From positions 1 to 64,000 of the forward strand of contig NZ_SPQT01000038.1 of the NCBI RefSeq assembly GCF_004571025.1: 64,000 nt of DNA. The letters are read 5' to 3'. The translations under genes were made by a program, and so were the position numbers. Of the stretch, positions 60,435 to 64,000 are shown one piece after another; positions within the stretch are counted from its first letter, which is position 1; each line of letters opens with the position of its first letter. Origin of the DNA: Bradyrhizobium niftali. GTDB lineage: Bacteria > Pseudomonadota > Alphaproteobacteria > Rhizobiales > Xanthobacteraceae. Under the pieces are notes generated by a model. The model saw only the letters and a list, made by a program, of their open reading frames with translations, searched no databases and was not told the origin of the DNA.

Positions 60435-61391
60435 ATGGCGAAGAACTTCGCATCCACCGGCGATCTCGCCGAGAAGAAGATCACCTTCTCGGAGATCGGC
60501 ACCGATCTCTATGCCTTCACCGCCGAGGGCGATCCGAACACGGCCGTGATCGTCGGTGACGACGGCTGCCTGGTGTTCGACGCGCAGGCAACGCCGGCGA
60601 TGGCGGGCAAGGTCATCGAGCGGGTCCGCACCGTCACCGACAAGCCGATCAAATATGTCGTGCTGTCGCATTATCACGCCGTGCGCGTGCTGGGGGCCTC
60701 CGCCTACAAGGCGCAAGGCATCGTGGCCTCGCAGGAGACCTATCGCCTCATCGAGGAGCGCGGCCAGCAGGATTGGGATTCCGAATACGGCCGCTTCCCG
60801 CGCCTGTTCCAGGATGCGCAGAGCATTCCCGGCCTGACCTGGCCGACGCTGACCTTCGAGGGCGAGATGTCGATCTATCTCGGCAAGCGCGAGGTTCGCC
60901 TGATGCAGTTAGGGGCCGGCCATACCTCGGGCGACATCGTCGCCTGGGTGCCGGATGCGGAAGTGATGTTCTCCGGCGACCTCATCGAATATCACTCGGC
61001 CTGCTATTGCGGCGATGCGCATTTGCGCGAATGGCCGCTGACGCTGAACGAGATCCGCAACTTCAATCCCAAGGCGATCGCGCCGGGCCGCGGTGACGCG
61101 CTGAAGGGGACCGCCACCGTGCGCGAAGCCATCGCGATGACGCGCGACTTCGTCACCTCGCTCTATGGCGCCGCCGAAATCTCGGTCGCCAGGGGGCGCA
61201 CGCTGAAGGAATCGATGGCAGCGACGCGCGAGGTGATGGATCCGAAATTTTCGAGCTTCGCCATCTACGAGCACTGCCTGCCGTTCAACGTGTCGCGCGC
61301 CTATGACGAAGCGTCGGGGATCGACGATCCCGTGATCTGGACCGACAAGCGCGACCAGGAGATGTGGGCCGCCCTGCAAGGAGGAGGATAA
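60435..61391 (+). CDS. metallo-beta-lactamase-fold protein with degenerate metal motif
   Basis: The product has 318 residues with an MBL fold, but the usual HxHxDH is HYHAVR (residues 79-84), so the Asp and the second-site His are replaced. GAGHTSGD and the FSGDLIEYHSA Asp remain, and the usual PGHG is PGRGD. One metal site at most can be complete. It is in the homogentisate operon, 2 bp before hmgA, so it should matter for the pathway. It may bind a metal differently, or act in a non-hydrolytic role. The ATG at 60435 is used; TTG at 60432 is also possible. Confidence 0.82.
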   Translation: MAKNFASTGDLAEKKITFSEIGTDLYAFTAEGDPNTAVIVGDDGCLVFDAQATPAMAGKVIERVRTVTDKPIKYVVLSHYHAVRVLGASAYKAQGIVASQETYRLIEERGQQDWDSEYGRFPRLFQDAQSIPGLTWPTLTFEGEMSIYLGKREVRLMQLGAGHTSGDIVAWVPDAEVMFSGDLIEYHSACYCGDAHLREWPLTLNEIRNFNPKAIAPGRGDALKGTATVREAIAMTRDFVTSLYGAAEISVARGRTLKESMAATREVMDPKFSSFAIYEHCLPFNVSRAYDEASGIDDPVIWTDKRDQEMWAALQGGG

Positions 61392-61393
61392 TC

Positions 61394-62740
61394 ATGAACA
61401 TCAATACCTCGCCCGATCAGATCATCCGCAGCTCGGCCCAGGTCACGCCGGGCTACATGTCCGGCTTCGGCAACAGCTTTGAGACCGAGGCACTGCCGGG
61501 CGCGCTGCCGATCGGGCGCAACTCGCCGCAGCGCTGCGCCTACGGGCTCTATGCCGAGCAGCTTTCCGGCTCGCCCTTCACCGCGCCGCGCGGCACCAAT
61601 GAGCGCTCCTGGCTCTACCGCATCCGCCCCTCGGTGAAGCACTCCGGCCGTTTCGAGAAGGCCGACGCCGGCCTGTGGCGCTCGGCGCCCTGCCACGAGA
61701 ACGATTTGCCGATCGCGCAGCTGCGCTGGGACCCGGCGCCGATCCCGAAGGAGGACATGACCTTCCTTCAGGGCGTGCAGACCATGACGACCGCCGGCGA
61801 CGTCAATACGCAGGCCGGCATGGCCGCGCATGTCTACCTCATCACCAGCTCGATGGTGGACCAGCATTTCTACAATGCCGACGGCGAGCTGATGTTCGTG
61901 CTTCAGCAGGGCAATCTGCGCCTCGTCACCGAGTTCGGCCGCATCGACGCCGAGCCCGGCGAGATCGTGGTGATCCCGCGCGGCGTCAAATTCCGCGTCG
62001 AGATTCCGAACGGGCCGGCGCGCGGTTATCTCTGCGAAAACTACGGCGGCGCCTTCACGCTGCCGGAGCGCGGCCCGATCGGCGCCAATTGCCTCGCCAA
62101 TGCGCGCGACTTCCTCACCCCGGTGGCGCATTACGAGGACAAGGACACGCCGACCGAGCTCTACGTGAAATGGGGCGGCGCGTTGTTCAAGACGCAGCTG
62201 CCCCATTCGCCGATCGACGTCGTCGCCTGGCACGGCAATTACGCGCCGTACAAATACGATCTGCGCACCTTCTCTCCCGTCGGCGCGATCGGCTTCGACC
62301 ATCCCGATCCGTCGATCTTCACGGTGCTGACCTCGCCGTCGGAGACCGCGGGCACCGCGAACATCGATTTCGTGATTTTCCCGGAGCGCTGGATGGTCGC
62401 CGACAACACCTTCCGGCCGCCCTGGTACCACATGAATATCATGAGCGAGTTCATGGGCCTGATCTACGGCGTGTACGATGCCAAGCCGCAAGGCTTCGTC
62501 CCCGGCGGCATCAGCCTGCACAATTGCATGCTGCCGCACGGCCCCGACCGCGACGCGTTCGAGCATGCCAGCAATGGCGAATTGAAGCCGGTGAAGCTGA
62601 CCGGCACCATGGCCTTCATGTTCGAGACCCGCTACCCGCAGCGCGTCACCGCGCATGCTGCGAATTCGTCGACGCTTCAGGACGATTACGCGGATTGCTG
62701 GAAGGGCCTGGAGAAGCGGTTCGATCCGAACAAGCCGTAG
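61394..62740 (+). CDS. hmgA: homogentisate 1,2-dioxygenase
   Basis: The 448-residue Fe(II) enzyme opens the homogentisate ring to maleylacetoacetate. Family hallmarks are GYMSGFGNSFETEALPGALP near the N-terminus and CHENDLPIAQLRWDP. The C-terminal PPWYHMNIMSEFMGLIYG carries iron-binding His and Glu, and ISLHNCMLPHGPDRDAFEHA carries the second His. The ATG follows AGGAGGATAATC. It lies 2 bp after the MBL-like gene and is followed by a palindromic repeat and fahA. The pathway yields fumarate and acetoacetate. Confidence 0.95.
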   Translation: MNINTSPDQIIRSSAQVTPGYMSGFGNSFETEALPGALPIGRNSPQRCAYGLYAEQLSGSPFTAPRGTNERSWLYRIRPSVKHSGRFEKADAGLWRSAPCHENDLPIAQLRWDPAPIPKEDMTFLQGVQTMTTAGDVNTQAGMAAHVYLITSSMVDQHFYNADGELMFVLQQGNLRLVTEFGRIDAEPGEIVVIPRGVKFRVEIPNGPARGYLCENYGGAFTLPERGPIGANCLANARDFLTPVAHYEDKDTPTELYVKWGGALFKTQLPHSPIDVVAWHGNYAPYKYDLRTFSPVGAIGFDHPDPSIFTVLTSPSETAGTANIDFVIFPERWMVADNTFRPPWYHMNIMSEFMGLIYGVYDAKPQGFVPGGISLHNCMLPHGPDRDAFEHASNGELKPVKLTGTMAFMFETRYPQRVTAHAANSSTLQDDYADCWKGLEKRFDPNKP

Positions 62741-62746
62741 TGACTT

Positions 62747-62844
62747 CGTCATTCCGGGATGCGCCGAAGGCGCAGGCCCGGAATCCATACTCACGATCGT
62801 GGTTATGGATTCCGGGCTCGCGCTCCGCGCGCCCCGGAATGACG
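62747..62844. repeat. palindromic intergenic repeat (CGTCATTCCGGG family)
   Basis: The 98-bp element has ends CGTCATTCCGGGATGCGCC and GCGCGCCCCGGAATGACG, with an inner inverted pair GGCCCGGAATCCATA/TATGGATTCCGGGCTC. It is the second copy of the 15967-16074 family and lies inside the homogentisate operon between hmgA and fahA, so it may shape relative expression of the two genes. Confidence 0.75.
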
Positions 62845-62881
62845 GCGGAGAAACCGTCTCAAAACATCCGGCAGGAAACCA

Positions 62882-64000
62882 ATGCCCCACCCCAACGACC
62901 CCAGCCTCCGCTCCTTCATCGACGTCGATCCCGCCTCCGACTTCCCGATCCAGAACCTGCCCTATGGCGTGTTCTCGACCGACGCCAACCCGACGCCGCG
63001 GGTCGGCGTGGCGATCGGCAATTACGTGCTCGATCTCTGGGAGCTCGAGCAGGACTCGCGCCTCGATGTCGGCGCGCTCGGCGTGTTCTCCGGGCCCTCG
63101 CTCAATCCGTTCATGGCGCTGGGGCCGAAGGTCTGGGCCAGGACGCGGGCGCGGATCAGCGAGCTCTTGCGCGCCGATCATCCGGAGCTGCGCGACAATG
63201 AGGAGCTGCGCAAGCAGGCCCTGGTGCCGATGCGCGATGCCAGACTGCACATGCCGTTCGCGGTCTCCGGCTACACCGATTTCTATTCGTCCAGGGAGCA
63301 CGCCACCAATGTCGGCGTGATGTTCCGCGGCAAGGACAACGCGCTCCAGCCGAACTGGCTGCATATGCCGATCGCCTATAATGGCCGCGCCTCCACCGTC
63401 GTGGTCTCCGGCACCAGCGTGAAGCGCCCGCGCGGGCAGTTGAAGCCGCCGAATGTCGATTTGCCGAGCTTTGGGCCATGCAAGCGGCTCGACTTCGAGC
63501 TGGAGATGGGCGTGGTGGTCGGCCAGCCCTCAGCCATGGGCGGCATGTTGAGCGAGCAACAGGCCGAGGAGATGATCTTCGGCTTCGTGCTGCTCAACGA
63601 CTGGAGCGCGCGCGACATCCAGCAATGGGAGTACGTGCCGCTCGGTCCGTTCCTGGCAAAAGCGTTTGCGACCTCGATCAGCCCGTGGGTGGTGACGCGC
63701 GAAGCGCTGGAACCGTTCCGCCTGAAGGGGCCGGAGCAGGAGCCGGTGCCGCTCGATTATCTCAAGCAGGCCAAGCCGCAGAATTACAGCATCGAGCTCG
63801 ATGTCTCGTTGCGGCCCGGCGGTGCGAACGCGCCAACGGGTATCAGCCGCACCAATTTCAAGTACATGTACTGGTCGTCGGTGCAGCAGCTCATGCACCA
63901 CGCCTCCTCGGGCTGCGCCATGAATGTCGGCGATCTCCTCGGCAGCGGCACCATCTCCGGCCCGGAGAAGAACCAGCGCGGCAGCCTGCTCGAGATCAGC
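62882..64000 (+). CDS. fahA: fumarylacetoacetase (3' truncated by window)
   Basis: The first 373 residues are visible. The N-terminal SH3-like region (about 1-115) is followed by the FAH catalytic domain, with YTDFYSSREHATNVGVMFRG, NGRASTVVVSGTSVKRPRGQ, FELEMGVVVG (acidic metal ligands) and LNDWSARDIQQWEYVPLGPF. It closely follows the layout of mammalian FAH. It hydrolyses fumarylacetoacetate, completing homogentisate breakdown. The maleylacetoacetate isomerase gene is not in the window. The gene runs past 64000. Confidence 0.94.
   Translation, partial: MPHPNDPSLRSFIDVDPASDFPIQNLPYGVFSTDANPTPRVGVAIGNYVLDLWELEQDSRLDVGALGVFSGPSLNPFMALGPKVWARTRARISELLRADHPELRDNEELRKQALVPMRDARLHMPFAVSGYTDFYSSREHATNVGVMFRGKDNALQPNWLHMPIAYNGRASTVVVSGTSVKRPRGQLKPPNVDLPSFGPCKRLDFELEMGVVVGQPSAMGGMLSEQQAEEMIFGFVLLNDWSARDIQQWEYVPLGPFLAKAFATSISPWVVTREALEPFRLKGPEQEPVPLDYLKQAKPQNYSIELDVSLRPGGANAPTGISRTNFKYMYWSSVQQLMHHASSGCAMNVGDLLGSGTISGPEKNQRGSLLEIS

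Noticed and set aside
58493..60502. 669-codon minus-strand frame opposite the FAD hydroxylase
   Set aside because: The plus-strand gene has all three FAD motifs. The antisense frame has no domain, and the start of its frame crosses into another gene.
1..64000. CRISPR array, tRNA or rRNA genes, insertion sequence or phage module
   Set aside because: No regularly spaced direct repeats, no cloverleaf or rRNA sequence, and no transposase or phage structural motifs were recognised on either strand. A tRNA scan was not possible by eye to full certainty.

Overview
This is a GC-rich, gene-dense chromosomal window with genes on both strands, short operons and many small palindromic intergenic repeats. 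Several features suggest an alphaproteobacterium of the Bradyrhizobium/Nitrobacteraceae type: a CheA that appears to end in a receiver domain, a long Lys/Pro-tailed ribosomal protein S21, the abundance of regulators, and the style of the intergenic repeats. The genus is an inference from sequence style, not a computed result. No rRNA, tRNA, CRISPR array, complete insertion sequence or phage gene was seen.

Layout. (1) 1-4.1 kb: the end of a chemotaxis operon (cheA end, cheW, cheY, cheR, a PilZ-like gene), a single-domain receiver, a small unknown gene and a FixJ-type regulator. (2) 4.2-10.8 kb: a large Cache/PAS hybrid histidine kinase overlapping its receiver gene, and a chemoreceptor. (3) 10.8-16.8 kb: a GntR regulator, divergent from an NMT1/TauA-type ABC importer that runs into an IlvD/Edd dehydratase and an RraA-like gene. 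A perfect 20-bp palindrome lies between them, so this looks like a self-contained uptake and catabolic unit of unknown substrate. (4) 17-24 kb: an oligopeptidase B-type protease, an MBOAT O-acyltransferase with a probable SGNH-type partner, a class V aminotransferase and a secreted nuclease with an altered active site. (5) 24.5-34 kb: an unknown 576-residue protein, a catalytically dead caspase-like protein, an orphan efflux adaptor, small proteins, a beta-propeller lactonase-like protein, a second chemoreceptor and a decayed GMC oxidoreductase. (6) 34-44 kb: a divergent NmrA/LysR pair, rpsU with a TTG start, a GGDEF-EAL protein, a LysM protein, an LTXXQ-type protein and several unknown genes. 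(7) 44-57.7 kb: a membrane class III nucleotide cyclase, an AsmA protein, a CRP-type regulator, an RND pump with its adaptor, an OmpA-like protein, a second dead caspase fused to TPRs, and an MBL-fold lactonase-like enzyme. (8) 57.9-64 kb: a homogentisate catabolic operon (MarR; FAD hydroxylase, DUF2783-like protein, MBL-like protein, hmgA, fahA), running off the end of the window.

The strongest lead is a possible local cAMP-CRP circuit. The CRP-type protein at 49.2 kb carries the E. coli CRP recognition pattern R-E-x-x-x-R. The matching operator TGTGA-N6-TCACA occurs once perfectly (56797) and twice at 9/10 (49129, in front of the crp-type gene itself, and 26333). Two of these sites lie in the intergenic regions shared with the two pseudo-caspase genes. 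A class III cyclase sits in the same block. The two pseudo-caspases share the same two active-site losses (His to Phe, Cys to Ser), which points to a conserved non-proteolytic role.
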